From assembly GCA_038501625.1 (NCBI GenBank), contig JAZAYU010000004.1, positions 17,254,957 through 17,318,956 on the forward strand: a stretch of DNA of 64,000 nucleotides, given 5' to 3'. The DNA is from Corbicula japonica (taxonomy: Eukaryota > Mollusca > Bivalvia > Venerida > Cyrenidae). Each line of letters begins with the position of its first letter. Position 1 is the stretch's first letter. Made by a program: the position numbers and the translations under genes. The notes below the pieces were generated by a model, which was not told the DNA's origin, ran no database searches, and saw nothing but the letters and a program-made list of their open reading frames with translations. Positions 1 to 12,026 of this stretch are shown one piece after another.

Positions 1-315
1 ACATAATATTATTCTGACCACCGTATATGTACATTTCGCATGACTGTGTTGTAACTTTGATACTATTTGTTTATTTATTTTAAAAATATAAAATAATAAA
101 ATAACAAAACACAAATAAAAGATATAACACACTTTTGTTGTGTAAATCTTTATTAAAAGTTGGTATATGGTATAAATACTGAGTAGGTTGAAGCTGATAT
201 TACACGAACGGTATTATCTCTATTAAAATCGGAAATCGTTCGAGTACTCGAGTACTCGATCGGAAGATCGTCCGAGTACTCGAGTACCAATTTTACTACT
301 CGTTGCCATCCCTAA
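1..315. mobile_element. right end of a hAT-like DNA transposon, cut by the window edge
   Basis: Read on the minus strand from 315, the sequence starts TTAGGGATGGCAACGAG and then carries repeated GAGTACTCG phrases (about 240-288) around a small palindrome. A TAGGGRTGKCAAC start with short repeated subterminal phrases is typical of hAT elements. A second element with a related end lies at 58674-59759. The other terminus is outside the window, so neither length nor target duplication can be checked. No transposase reading frame is visible. Confidence 0.5.
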
Positions 316-870
316 TTTAAATATTTCCACTAAAAATGGTTTCATCACTACTGTAATGTATGAAAAAAAATGATTTTTTTTAATATTGTAGTTTGTTTTG
401 TTTTTTTCATTTTTAGACTGTGATAACTGTCATCGTGTTCTTGCTGAATTGCATAATCTCTTTTTCTTCTCTAATTTTTGACTGTGCAGAGAGGCTATCT
501 GTTTGTTCTGGAAGTGGACATTCCTAAAATGCACCTTTCACTTTTTTTACAGAGCGAGAAAGAGCAAACGTTTGAAATATGATTATTTGCCAGCACAAAT
601 GACTGATGAAAACGACAGCTACAATTAGGAATAGCAAGTAACAAATCACATTTGTAAGGACATATTTTGTCATATGGAAAATGATTGTACAGATAAGAAC
701 ATGACCAATTTCTATGGGGCATTGGCAATAATTTTTATGCAAAATTAAAAACATTTTGGGCACTTTTTTGACAAAAAATCCAATGGTTCTTAAATTCTCC
801 AGTAATCAGTGGAATTTTGGGGCATCAACAACACTGACTCACAATTGCTTCGGTGTTAAAGTTAAATGAC
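316..870. other. intergenic, nothing recognised
   Basis: AT-rich with homopolymer runs. The short reading frames here show no coding character and no family resemblance. Confidence 0.5.
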
Positions 871-2480
871 AAACAAGAGGGTCCATGGGACCCTGGGTCG
901 CTCACCTGCTAACATCTGTTCAATGGTTCGGACAAAAATTAAGACCACTAGAGTGCAGACAAGCTTTTTCTAAAATTTGACCTAGTGACCTAGATTTCAA
1001 GGTCACATGACCCAGTTTCGAACTTGACTTAAACATTCTGACCAAGTTTGAAGAAGATCACATCAAAATTAAGACCGCTAGAGTGCATACAAGCTTTTTC
1101 TATAATTTGACCTAGTGACCTAAATTTCAAGGCTACATGACCCAGTTTCGAACATGACCTAGATATTATTGGGATAAACATTCTGACCAAGTTTGAAGAA
1201 GATCTGACCAAAATAACGATCCCTAGAGTGCGGACAAGCTTTTTCTACAATTTGACCTAGTGACCTAGATTTCAAGGTCACATGACCCAGTTTCGAACTA
1301 GACCTAGATATCATTGGGATAAACATTCTGACCAAGTTTGAAGAAGATCGGACCAAAATTACGACCACTAGAGTGCGGACAAGCTATTTCTAAAATTTGA
1401 CCTAGTGACATAGATTTCAAGGTCACATGACCCAGTTTCGAACTAGACGTAGATATCATTGATATAAACATTCTGACCAAGTTTAAAGAAGAACATACCA
1501 ATATTACAACCCCTAGAGTGCAGACAAGCTTTTTCTTGAATTTGACCTAGTGACCTGGATTTCAAGGTCACATGACCCAGTTACGAACTTGACCTAGATA
1601 TCATTAAGATAAACATTCTGTTCAAGTTTAAAGAAGATTGCACTATAATTAAGACTGCTAGAGTGTGGACAAGCTTTTTCTACAATTTGACCCAGTGACC
1701 AAGATTTCAAGGTCATAAGACCCAGTTTCGAACTTGACCTAGATATCACTGAGATAAACATTCTGACCAAGTTTGAAGAAGATCGCATCAAAATTAAGAC
1801 CGCAAGAGTGCGGTCAAGCTTTTTCTATAATTTGACCTAGTGACCTAGATTTCTAGGTCACATGACCCAGTTTCGAACATGACCTAGATATTATTGGGAT
1901 AAACATCCTGACCAAGTTTGAAGAAGATCTGACCAAAATTATGAACATTAGAGTGCAGACAAGCTTTTTCTATAATTTGACATAGTGACCTAGATTTCTA
2001 AGTCACATGACCCAGTTTCGAACTTGACCTAGATATCATTGGGATAAACATTCTGACCAAGTTTGAAGAAGATCGGACCAAAATTATGACCACTAGAGTG
2101 CGGACAAGCTTTTTCTTTTATTTGACCTAGTGACCTAGTTTTAAGTGTCACATGACCCAGTTATGAACTTGACCTAGATATCATTAAGATAAACATTCTG
2201 TTCAAGTTTAAAGAAGATCGCACCATAATTAAGGCTGCTAGGGTGCGGACAAGCTTTTTCTACAATTTGACCCAGTGACCTAGATTTCAAGGTCACATGA
2301 CCCAGTTTCGAACTTGACCTAGATATCATTGAGATAAACATTCTGACCAAGTTTGAAGAAGATTGGACCAAAATTCCGTCCGCTAGAGTGTGGACAACAA
2401 CTGTGGACGGACGGACGGACGACGGACGAACCCCCCTCACAAAAGCTCACCCTGTCACTACGTGACAGGTGAGCTAAAAA
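871..2480 (+). mobile_element. tandem-repeat mobile element A (Helitron-associated style)
   Basis: It begins AAACAAGAGGGTCCATGGGA, then GGGTCGCTCACCTG. Next come about ten copies of a ~145 bp unit (about 912-2398; landmark AAACATTCTGACCAAGTTTG every 143-146 bp), a GACG-type microsatellite (2403-2428) and a terminal hairpin around CACTACGTGACAGGTGAGC, ending GCTAAAAA. Head, tandem array, microsatellite and 3' hairpin in this order match the known layout of bivalve pearl/HINE elements. That class name is inference. Reading frames inside the array are only the unit read through. GAC on both sides could be a chance 3-bp match. Confidence 0.75.
912..2398 (+). repeat. ~145 bp tandem array in element A
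   Basis: About ten divergent head-to-tail copies. Each contains GACCTAGTGACCTAGATTTC and TCACATGACCCAGTTTCGAA. Substitutions are scattered, so the array is older than that of element B. Confidence 0.85.
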
Positions 2481-3015
2481 GACAATATGAAGCATAACCC
2501 TTATATGACGGAAATATTGTCGTTCTGCCGTTATCATTTCCGTAATGTTTATTATTGATATGTCATTACCATTATTTGAGACATTCAAGACACAGCCATC
2601 TTCAAAAGTTTTGTAATAACTGGGCCTGATGTTCTGAACATAGGAAGGAATGTTAACTTACTATCCCAATTCAATCCCATCATGCATGGCATACTTTTAA
2701 GGCAAACATATAAGGCAAACATATATATTTTTAGTAACATTAACGAAGACCTTCAATACCAAATCTTGGCTTTTGTCTGAACTTTAAATAACATTCATGG
2801 TTCTTAAATAGGACACGTTCTCATTAAAGTTAACATTTGTTGAAAGTTTGAATGAGGTACCTTCAATAGTTTCAATGCTATGCTCGGGACAAAAGATTAT
2901 TGTACAAAGCTGTACTGTTAGGTTGTGAGACCTTGAATTACAGTCATGATGTAGCACCTGCTTTAATAAAAACATTTAACCAGGATTATAAGACTTTAAC
3001 AAATGTCAATCAGAC
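2481..3015. other. intergenic, nothing recognised
   Basis: A short local duplication of TAAGGCAAACATATA lies near 2699-2725. No gene signal. Confidence 0.4.
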
Positions 3016-3017
3016 AT

Positions 3018-3232
3018 ATTCCAGTGTGCAACCAGTGTAGAACAAGGTCATCCGGCACATCTGTGCCGTCTGATCAGGATCTGCACTGGTGGCATTTTGG
3101 TCAGAAATATCCTAACAATTCAAAAAGCGAACAGTTTAGATCCTAACCAGACAGCAAGGATGTGCCAGCTGATCTGGATCTGAACTGTTCACTCAGGCAA
3201 TAAAGGCGTATCTATATAAGAAAAGGTTCAGG
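3018..3232. mobile_element. ~220 bp MITE of the GATCTGGATCTACACTG family, copy 1
   Basis: It contains GCACATCTGTGCCGTCTGATCAGGATCT, given here in pieces as GCACATCTGTGCC and TGATCAGGATCT, facing the inverted counterpart GATGTGCCAGCTGATCTGGATCTG split as GATGTGCCAGC and TGATCTGGATCTG. About fourteen copies occur in the window. The full-length copy is 61538-61778. Confidence 0.7.
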
Positions 3233-4093
3233 CAATAAAGACTCTTAATGTAACTTTATTATGTTCACCAGATTCTTTTACATTTTTTTCTTATTTTTGA
3301 TCATTTTGCACTCACATAATTATATCCAAATATAAAAAAGTATATTTTCAATATTCTCTTGAGTTAATACAAATGAAATTGCTTGTATTTATTCAGTTTG
3401 TTTCATGGAAATAACTTATACGATAGATATATGTAGTGTCCATATTTGGCTCTAAAGACTAGAATATACTCACGTGTCAACAAGTAACAGAGTATCAAAA
3501 ATAAGACTTTACACTTACACTTGATTATAATTAACAATATGAGTAGTTGCTCAACATGGCTGATGGCATTAATATAGATAAGGATGCAAAGTAACATACA
3601 TTACTAAATTAAATGTTAATAAACTATTAAGGTGCAACTTCCAAATTATTGAGCCAGTACTTGCAATTTTTATTCTAAAAGTGACATTTGGTCATCTTAT
3701 ATCAAAACTGTATAGGTATCATTTATATAAGGAGCTATACCATTTTTGCACAAAGGCGATGATTTTTTAATTAAATAATAACTTTTAACTTTCTTCTTAA
3801 CAGCAATATCTTCATTATTAATATTTAAATATGGTTCAATTCTCAAAAATAGTCGCTTAATTTCAATTTTCAATTATTCCCTTATCCCTATTAAAAAAAG
3901 TTTCATTCCCAAAGCTTCAAATATTATATACGTAATTAATCAAAGTACTGAGAGATAAATCATTCAGCTATGTAATTTCCTGCAACACTGACGTTTTTGT
4001 GTCAAAATCCCACTAGAAAAAGGGGCATAACTATCAAATGTTACTGTGACCTATAGAATTTCAATATAATTTTGAATTTGATGAAGAAATATT
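3233..4093. other. intergenic, nothing recognised
   Basis: AT-rich, no coding signal. Small uncharacterised repeats are possible. Confidence 0.4.
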
Positions 4094-6418
4094 AAACAAG
4101 AGGGCCATGATGGCCCTTATATCGCTCACCTGAGTACAAAAGTACTCTCAGCTTGTGGTTTCAGACAAGAAGATTTTGAAAGTTTTTCCTATATCAGTCT
4201 ACATAAAATAAAGTGAACCCTGGGGCGGGGCCAATTTTGACCCCAGGGAAATCATTTGGACAATCTTTGAAGATTTCCACTAGAGGGTGCTAAATGCCAA
4301 ATATCTAAGCTCTAGGCCTTGTGGTTTCAGACAAGAAGATTTTTAAAGTTTTTCCTATACAAGTCTATATAAAATGAAGTGACCCCTGGGGCGGGGCCAA
4401 TTTAGACCCCTGGGAAATAATTTGAACAATCTTTGTAGAGTTTCACAAGAGGATGCTTAATGCCAAATATCTAAGCTCTAGGCCTTGTGGTTTCAGACAA
4501 GAAGATTTTAAAAGTTTTTCCTATACAAGTCTATATAAAATGAAGTGACCCCTGGGGCGGGGCCAATTTAGACCCCTGGGAAATAATTTGAACAATCTTT
4601 GTAGAGTTCCACTAGAGGATGCTAAATGCCATATATCTAAGCTCTAGGCCTTGTGGTTTCAGACAAGAAGATTTTTAAAGTTTTTCCTATACAAGTCTAT
4701 ATAAAATGAAGTGACCCCTGGGGCGGGGCCAATTTAGACCCCTGGGAAATAATTTGAACAATCTTTGTAGAGTTTCACAAGAGGATGCTTAATGCCAAAT
4801 ATCTAAGCTCTAGGCCTTGTGGTTTCAGACAAGAAGATTTTAAAAGTTTTTCCTATACAAGTCTATATAAAATGAAGTGACCCCTGGGGCGGGGCCAATT
4901 TAGACCCCTGGGAAATAATTTGAACAATCTTTGTAGAGTTCCACTAGAGGATGCTAAATGCCATATATCTAAGCTCTAGGCCTTGTGGTTTCAGACAAGA
5001 AGATTTTTTAAGTTTTTCCTATACAAGTCTATATAAAATGAAGTGACCCCTGGGGCGGGGCCAATTTAGACCCCTGGGAAATAATTTGAACAATCTTTGT
5101 AGAGTTTCACAAGAGGATGCTTAATGCCAAATATCTAAGCTCTAGGCCTTGTGGTTTCAGACAAGAAGATTTTTAAAGTGTTTCCTATATAAGTCTATGT
5201 CAAATGAAGTGACCCCTGGGGCGGGGCCAATTTAGACCCCAGGGAAATAATTTGAACAATCTTTGTAGAGTTCCACTTGAGGATGCTAAATGCCAAATAT
5301 CTAAGCTCTAGGCCTTGTGGTTTCAGACAAGAAGATTTTTAAAGTTTTTCCTATACAAGTCTATGTAAAATGAAGTGACCCCTGGGGCAGGGCCAATTTT
5401 GACCCTAGGGAAATAATTTGAACAATCTTTGTAGAGTTCCACTAGAGGATGCTAAATGCCAAATATCTAAGCTCTAGGCCTTGTGGTTTCAGACAAGAAG
5501 ATTTTGAAAGTTTTTCCTATATAAGTCTATATAAAATGAAGTGACCCCTGGGGCAGGGCCAATTTTGACCCCAGGGAAATAATTTGAACAATCTTTGTAG
5601 AGTTCCACTAGAGGGTGCTAAATGCCAAATATCTAAGCTCTAGGCCTTGTGGTTTCAGACAAGAAGATTTTTAAAGTTTTTCCTATATAAGTCTATATAA
5701 AATGAAGTGACCCCTGGGGCGGGGCCAATTTTGACCCCAGGGAAATAATTTGAACAATCTTTGTAGAGTTCCACTAGAGGATGCTAAATGCCAAATATCT
5801 AAGCTCTAGGCCTTGTGGTTTCAGACAAGAAGATTTTTAAAGTTTTTCCTATACAAGTCTATGTAAAATGAAGTGACCCCTGGGGCGGGGCCAATTTTGA
5901 CCCCAGGGAAATACTTTGAACAATCTTTGTAGAGTTCCACTAGAGGATGCTAAATGCCAAATATCTAAGCTCTAGGCCTTGTGGTTTCAGACAAGAAGAT
6001 TTTTAAAGTTTTTCCTATATAAGTCTATGTAAAATGAGGTGACCCCTGGGGCGGGGCCAATTTTGACCCCAGGGAAATAATTTGAACAATCTTTGTAGAG
6101 CTTCACTAGAGGATGCTAAATGCCAATTATCTAAGCTCTAGGCCTTGTGGTTTCAGACAAGAAGATTTTTTAAGTTTTTCCTTTCGGTTGCCATGGCAAC
6201 CAGAGTTCTGCATGGAATTGATTTCTTTGAACAACTTTGGAAGAGCTTCATGCAAGGAACATACGTGGCAAGTTTCATCAAAATTGGCCAAGCCGTTTCA
6301 GAGAAGAAGTCGATTGAAGCAATTGTTGACGACGCACGACGGACGACGCACGACGCACGACGGACATCAGGCGGTCACAAAAGCTCACCTTGTCACTACG
6401 TGACAGGTGAGCTAAAAA
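4094..6418 (+). mobile_element. tandem-repeat mobile element B (Helitron-associated style)
   Basis: The head is AAACAAGAGGGCCATGATGG, then CGCTCACCTGAG. Next come twelve units of exactly 166 bp, a unique 3' segment with the palindrome GTTGCCATGGCAAC (6187-6200), a GACGACGCACGACGG microsatellite (about 6329-6365) and the terminal hairpin CACTACGTGACAGGTGAGC, ending GCTAAAAA. The last ~370 bp are shared with element C (20030-21225) and the outermost ends with element A. The reading frames at 6113-6453 are the 3' segment read through. Confidence 0.8.
4145..6180 (+). repeat. 166 bp tandem array with a 332 bp higher-order unit
   Basis: TCTAGGCCTTGTGG recurs at 4311, 4477 and 4643 and so on to 6137, that is eleven steps of exactly 166 bp. 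Between about 4430 and 5280 the units alternate between a form with GTTTCACAAGAGGATGCTTA and one with GTTCCACTAGAGGATGCTAA, giving a 332 bp dimer repeated about 2.5 times. Units outside this stretch do not alternate. Confidence 0.9.
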
Positions 6419-6970
6419 CAACAAAATTAATAGAAAATGATAAGATTTTGTGACAGACAGATGGATGGACAGAAAGACAGACTGACAATAGACAAAGTGA
6501 TCTCTATGAATAACATATTCTTTGAAAGTGCATCACAAAAATGTGCAAACAGACTGATCATACAAGCTCATGAATAAAATGTACTGAATTATGATCATGG
6601 AAAGTTTACATAATCAATATGAATATTGCACAAATATCCAATCTAAAAATAATACTACATACATCCATGTTAACATTTTAATGTTCCACACCAATGTATA
6701 CTCACATTCTATAAAACAGTTTAATAATCTACACCTGACCCAAAGTATACTTATGTTCAATAAAAGCCCATCACCTCATCTATTGGTTTATGCTACCAAA
6801 CCAGATGATTTTGTTCTGAATAAAGTAATAAGAAATTCTTAAAAATTATTCAAAATGGTACCTGAATGGTTGCTTTCTAGGTTCGTATTTAATAAAGTAT
6901 TATCTAGGTTCATATTTAATAAAGTATTTAATTAATTTTGACCACATTTAAGTGAAGTTATCAGCAATAT
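6419..6970. other. intergenic, nothing recognised
   Basis: AT-rich. A short direct repeat of TAGGTTCRTATTTAATAAAGTA occurs around 6879-6927 (split here as TAGGTTCRTATTT and AATAAAGTA). No gene signal. Confidence 0.4.
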
Positions 6971-6973
6971 TAT

Positions 6974-7110
6974 AATGTTATTAATCAAGTGAATTCATAT
7001 TGGCATTGTTATTGGGCCAAGGGTAGTCATATTGGCCCGAGGCCGCAGGCCGAGGGCTAATATGACTGCCCGAGGCCCAATAACAATGCCAATATGAATT
7101 CACTTGATTA
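6974..7110. mobile_element. long palindromic MITE
   Basis: Inverted arms of about 60 bp (ATTAATCAAGTGAATTCATA on the left, its complement ending near 7110) enclose the GC-rich centre GGCCCGAGGCCGCAGGCCGA. The motif TATTGGCCCAG recurs at about 7800-7870, so a larger related element may span about 6.97-7.9 kb. Confidence 0.7.
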
Positions 7111-8115
7111 ATGACAATTTTATTAATTAACAAAATATCCATGGTTCTAGACATTAAAATTACTAATTTACCGGTCTGAAGAGATGATCATGAAGTGTCA
7201 GCTCTGATTTAAATGTTTAATCTTCAATCTACGATAGTGACCCGGCTGGTATAAGCTACCAAGGAGATGCAGATAAAAAGGTTGTTTTGTTTTGAATACA
7301 AAAACAGCCTGAACATTACTACACACTGTGGCAGCCATGTCTCTTGTTCATCCAGTCTGAATTTAGTATTTATCCAAATATCCAAAATAAGTTCACTTTC
7401 TGGCACATTCCATCCACGACTTCCACATGTAAATACTGAATTTAACATGTCTGTAAGCTATCCAAACTAAGTTTTGATCCTTTTTGCAAAGTCACGCTCA
7501 ATAGACTTGCTTAAATGAAGAGTTATCCCTTAAAATTCACTGTCTTTTAGTTTCAAGAATTCTTGCTGCAGACATCCGCGTTGTTGTTGTACTAGCGAGT
7601 TAGATAAACTCGAAGAAATAAATCGCCAAAAGCGGCAACATAGACTTATCCTCTGTCGCTTTGCTTAAATGCATCTCGTGTCCAAAGTCACACTATCTAT
7701 TATCATTTTTATTAATAAAAACTCGAACTAGAAATTCCAAAATGGCGGCATTTTTATTTTTAAGGAAGTGATTCAATTCATATTGGACCAGTTCATTATC
7801 CAATCAGAATCATGCGATTTCATATTGGCTCAGTAAAACCCGTATTGGCCCAGGTTATCTCGTATTGGCCCAGTTGAGTTTTCATATGAATTGGGTGTAA
7901 GCCATATAAGGTGGACTGAATTGTACATATTGTGTCAATATTATTTTAGTTAATTAATAATAATCTGTATGTTCCACTTCTTTACTGGATAAAATTGAGA
8001 ACATTTTATTTATCATGTATCATGGCTTGCACTTTCCAATTACAGTTTTAGTCAATGTCTGAAATACAGGCATTACATAACAATTTACTCTGTATATAAT
8101 TATAAGGTTTTGATT
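7111..8115. other. intergenic, probable decayed element
   Basis: The only pattern seen is TATTGGMYCAG repeated near 7780-7875. No coding signal. Confidence 0.35.
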
Positions 8116-8292
8116 CATGTGTGAACAGTGAAGATCTATATCAGCATGCACATCAGTGCCATCTTACCAAAATCTTCACTTTTTGCTTCGTTGTAAAAAA
8201 TAACCTAATGAATAAAAAAGGGAAGAGTGTAGATCCTGATCAGACGTCACTGATATGCCACTGCCAGCTGATATAGACTGTTCAACCATGGA
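8116..8292. mobile_element. GATCTGGATCTACACTG-family MITE, copy 2 (divergent)
   Basis: Recognisable by GTGTAGATCCTGATCAGACG and CCAGCTGATATAGACTG. Outer ends are eroded. Confidence 0.55.
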
Positions 8293-8719
8293 CAACAGCC
8301 ATATTCCGTGGCGTTAAGTGATACAATTATAATAGCTACATGAACTATGGAATTAGAACTTTCTAGTGCTTACTTTTATACAATGACCTTACACATGACA
8401 TAAAAAATATTGAATTATAGGCGAGTCACATGTCCTTGAAGAACCTACCTACCTATTCATGGTCTCAGAACTTTGTAACAAGGTCTGGTATTGCACACAA
8501 ATCAATATACATCATACATGTACTCTCAAACATAATATACATAGAAAATTAATCAACACCATAAAAGAAAAAAAATGAACATAATAGTAACAATATTTTT
8601 AAACAACATATGCACTGTTACATGTAGCCATGTCGATACATTGAGCAGTTTGCAAAAACATGATTCTATTGTGTTCAACACTCAGCTAAACTGATAAAAA
8701 CTTTTTATAGATGTTTTTA

Positions 8720-8952
8720 AACCATTATATTGTACTCCATTGATATGCCTTTTTTGCATGGGTAAAACATGTAGATCCAGATAAGCTGGCCATCTGTGCC
8801 ATTTGACTAAGATATACACTGTTTGCTTTTTATTCATTAGGCTATTTCTGGCCAAGTTGCAAACAGTGCAGAACCTGATCAGACAGCATAGATGTGCCAG
8901 CTGATCTGGATCTACACTGCTGCCCAAGCAATAAGTCATAAATATGGAGTAA
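8720..8952. mobile_element. GATCTGGATCTACACTG-family MITE, copy 3
   Basis: Contains GTAGATCCAGATAAGCTGGC, the internal TTCATTAGGCTATTTCTG and GTGCCAGCTGATCTGGATCT. The 95-codon minus-strand frame here is only the MITE read through; copies elsewhere in the window give similar frames. Confidence 0.7.
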
Positions 8953-9844
8953 AGAGCTAATGATTTCAATAAGCAAGTTAACTCAGTGTGACAAATATCA
9001 ACAATTACTAATCCAACATTAATTCAATCTGTAACTTTATACAGAAAAATGAATAATACAAGATGGGTTAGGACATAGTGGCAGTAAGAAGCAAAATAAA
9101 TCGCAAAAACAAATCAGAAATGGGCTTTCTTTTCTTTCGAATATAAGTAATGTTTGAAATTTTTTCAGTTAAATGTGATGGATCGGGAGGACCAAATTGC
9201 AAAGATTTTTTCCAGTTGGCTGAGGATCAATTATGGGGCGGGATGACCTATTGTAATTAATGAAAATTGTATGGGAGCATGGATTATGAGGAGGCCGCAA
9301 AGGATGACCTCAATACCTATACCCGATGTCATTTTGTTTTCATTTTAATATTTAAATAAAAGGAAGGCTGGGTGGGGATGGGGTTTCCCCCACCCACAGT
9401 AATGTTGTTTTCAGTTAAGGCTCAACCTGTGTAAAGTTTAGCTACATTCCAAGCCATAATGACAGTGAAATGAACCAAAATATATAACATTTTATAAAAA
9501 TAAAGAGTTCAAAACATTGACCTAATACATGTATTTGTTATTCATCTGAGGATGAACAGTTTGAAATCGGTATAATAAAAAACATGATCTGTGCTTTGGA
9601 AAAATGGATAAAAGAGAATGTATTTAAATTTTAAACATTATTGGGATTTGAAAATATAAATGGGGTTTGCTTGTAAGGGGGCCTAACAAAAGTTAAAACA
9701 TTACACAGTACATGTATTTTGGAAATGTTTTGGAGTGTAACACAAATGGTGGCCCAGGCAATTCTGTAATGTTTTCTATATTCACATATATCACAGTTCT
9801 TTACATGTAACAGTCGATGTCTTAATCATCAGCTGGCTTTAGCT
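8953..9844. other. region 3' of MFSD11, nothing recognised
   Basis: Mostly AT-rich. If the 9845-9934 exon is the last one, its cleavage site would fall just below 9840. Confidence 0.4.
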
Positions 9845-9934
9845 TTATTCATAGTCTGGTCGCGGGTCTGCTGCAGATAATAGCTCTGTGCGGTCGTCAT
9901 CAGACTCACCGGAGGAATCACCAACAACAGCCCT
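9845..9934 (-). CDS. terminal exon of MFSD11 with an open frame (C-terminal extension or 3' UTR)
   Basis: The exon follows the acceptor TTTTCAG at 9938-9935. It stays open for 29 codons, starting RAVVGDSSGESDDD and ending ADPRPDYE, then TAA at 9847-9845 overlapping an AATAAA poly(A) signal (9849-9844). MFSD11 exon 12 continues 9 bases past its TGA as CAA TCA GAG before the donor GTGAGT, and those codons are in frame with this exon. So it is either a 3' UTR exon that happens to be open, or a C-terminal tail reached by TGA readthrough, RNA editing or alternative splicing. An acidic Ser/Asp-rich run followed by TELLS resembles a cytosolic transporter tail. The splice is inferred. Confidence 0.55.
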   Translation of the reverse strand, partial: RAVVGDSSGESDDDRTELLSAADPRPDYE

Positions 9935-9994
9935 CTGAAAACAACATAAACATTAAAACCACCGGTTTACTTTGCCTCGCATACTTTTTCATGT

Positions 9995-10140
9995 GTTTAC
10001 ATCCAAGCAATCTTATCTGGATCTAAAATGTTTGCATTTTGGTCAGAAAAAACTAATGAATCTAAAAGCAAATAGTGTAATAAATGAGACTTTACAGATG
10101 TGCAGGCTGATCTGGATCTAGACTTGTTTTACATAGGATG
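9995..10140. mobile_element. GATCTGGATCTACACTG-family MITE, copy 4 (divergent)
   Basis: Shows TTATCTGGATCTAAAATGTT and GCAGGCTGATCTGGATCTAG with the usual centre TTTTGGTCAGAAA. It lies in the last MFSD11 intron. Confidence 0.6.
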
Positions 10141-10398
10141 TAAGCTGTATCCGTGGAATAAAAGATTAGCTCATATATTTCAGTCTGTCCCACCATAACA
10201 TTATTATATTTAATTAATTTGTTTCATTTGTTTTATATTGCTTTTTCTATTATCAATGAAACACAGAATACCATAAAACTCCTATTAAAAGCCCATCCCC
10301 ATGTTACTTTTTAGGGAAAATATTAGTTGTTCTATATTTATTATCACATATCATTCAGAGTCTTACATTAAAATGAAAAAATATATATATTATAAGTG

Positions 10399-10419
10399 CC
10401 CCCCCCCCCCCCCCCCCCC
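10399..10419. repeat. poly-C tract
   Basis: An uninterrupted C run of about 21 bases in an intron. Its length is unreliable in assemblies. Confidence 0.95.
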
Positions 10420-10676
10420 TTTCAGAAAATATAATGTCCCAGGAGGCATTTAAAAGGAATTTTACAGTAAGTTAAAATATACAAGAATTTTGCAGTTAAT
10501 GTGGTGTCTTTTTACTTCAATTAATTTGGCATGTTTCGCAGTAGGGCAAATGTGTGAATATACACCCAGTGAAATCACACCATGTTATAATATGTTTGAA
10601 TGGAAAAATACACTTGTGCAAATATAGGCCGGCATGAATATATCAACTGTGTGCATGAAAATTCGTTCCTGTGAAA

Positions 10677-10888
10677 TTAACCTTTTCCTCCATAGATACA
10701 CCTTAATTGCATCTGTGCCGTCTGATCAGGATCTAAAATGTTCGCTTTTTGATTCTTTAGGTTATTTCTTATCAAAATACGACCAATGCAGATGCTGATC
10801 AGATTGCACGGATGTACCGGCTGATCTGGATCTACACTGGTCACACAGGCGTAAAAATGTGTATACATGTATATGGAGGAAAGGGTTA
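10677..10888. mobile_element. GATCTGGATCTACACTG-family MITE, copy 5 (near full length)
   Basis: Termini AACCTTTTCCTCCATAGATA and ATATGGAGGAAAGGGTTAA form the family's terminal inverted repeat. Confidence 0.8.
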
Positions 10889-10965
10889 AATGATACCACT
10901 GTATTATTTTATGTTGTGACTTACAGTTAAGCATTTATAGAAAAGATCAATATCATACTTTAGCC

Positions 10966-11110
10966 CTTACCTCTATAGATACACCTTTATTGCATGGGCG
11001 AACAGTTTAGATCCAGATCAGCTGGCACATCCATGCCATCTGATCAGGATCTAAACTATTTCCTTTTTTGATTTGTTAGGTTATGCATATATATGGAGGT
11101 AAAGGTAAAG
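10966..11110. mobile_element. GATCTGGATCTACACTG-family MITE, copy 6 (internal deletion)
   Basis: Has both outer ends (CCTTACCTCTATAGATACACC and, inverted, TATATGGAGGTAAAGGTAAA; the first is given one base over its core) but only one inner pair. It is about 140 bp instead of about 220. Confidence 0.7.
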
Positions 11111-11516
11111 GTTAAATAGGTTCTTTTCCCTGGATTTTTTCTTCACTTCAAGAAGTGACAAAGAGTTTGCTATTAAACTTCTAAAAAGAACTAGTTCAAC
11201 TCTCATATAAACATTATAGATCCAAAATAAGTTTTTACATTTCATGCATTTTGATCTTGGTCTACGTTGGTTTGCTATTCCATTAATTAATGTTTACAAA
11301 AACATTATATTGCAGATCCAGGATTCTAAAATTTCCAAAGCAAAATCATGCATCGGCTGTAAACATAAACCTTTCCACCAAACTTCCAGTCCCACACTGC
11401 CTCCATCATCCCCCTTCCCCACACTGTATAATGTTCCAATGGTATTTAATTAAATTCAGAAGTTGGTCTGCAGGAAAGTTTAGAATCCTTGCTGAATAAG
11501 GTTGGCATGGAAAACA

Positions 11517-11762
11517 TTTAACCCATTACTCCATATAAACAACTTTTATCGCATAGACAAACAGTGCAGATCCAGATCAGCTGTCACCTGTGCGCCATGA
11601 TTTTATCTGAATCTACACTGTTCACTACTTGATCAGATAGAATCTACTGTATTTAAAAGCAAAGTGTAAATCCTGATCAGATGGCAGGAATGTGCCTGCT
11701 GATCTGGATCTTCACTGTTCACCCATTGAAATAAAGGTGTACATATGAAGTAAAGTGTTAGA
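11517..11762. mobile_element. GATCTGGATCTACACTG-family MITE, copy 7
   Basis: Begins AACCCATTACTCCATATAAA, ends ATATGAAGTAAAGTGTTAG, with both inner GATCAG/CTGATC pairs. Confidence 0.75.
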
Positions 11763-12026
11763 GAAGGGCAAGACTGATACAAGAAATTATGGTAGTTGTT
11801 GTTTCAAGGATCAACTAGGTGGACACAAGCACTTAATAGAGAGTATCAAGGATGCAACAATGTCATGTTTATATTAAAGGTTGAAGAATTTTCATGACTG
11901 CATAACATTTAACTTGACCTCTAAAAGATGTTTGTCCCTCTCAAGCTGACTGTGTTCCAGAAGCAGGCACACAATTTTGACAAAGATTAAATATAATCAC
12001 ACTCATCATGATCATATAAAAAAACT

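Noticed and set aside
1029..2588. A series of minus-strand frames with repeated VRMFI…SKLGHVTLKSRSLGQI
   Set aside because: The 145 bp unit is not a multiple of three, so each copy reads on in another frame; these are products of the DNA repeat, not a protein family.
2319..2588. Frame reading through the GACG microsatellite as a secreted protein
   Set aside because: Generated by the microsatellite and the terminal hairpin of element A.
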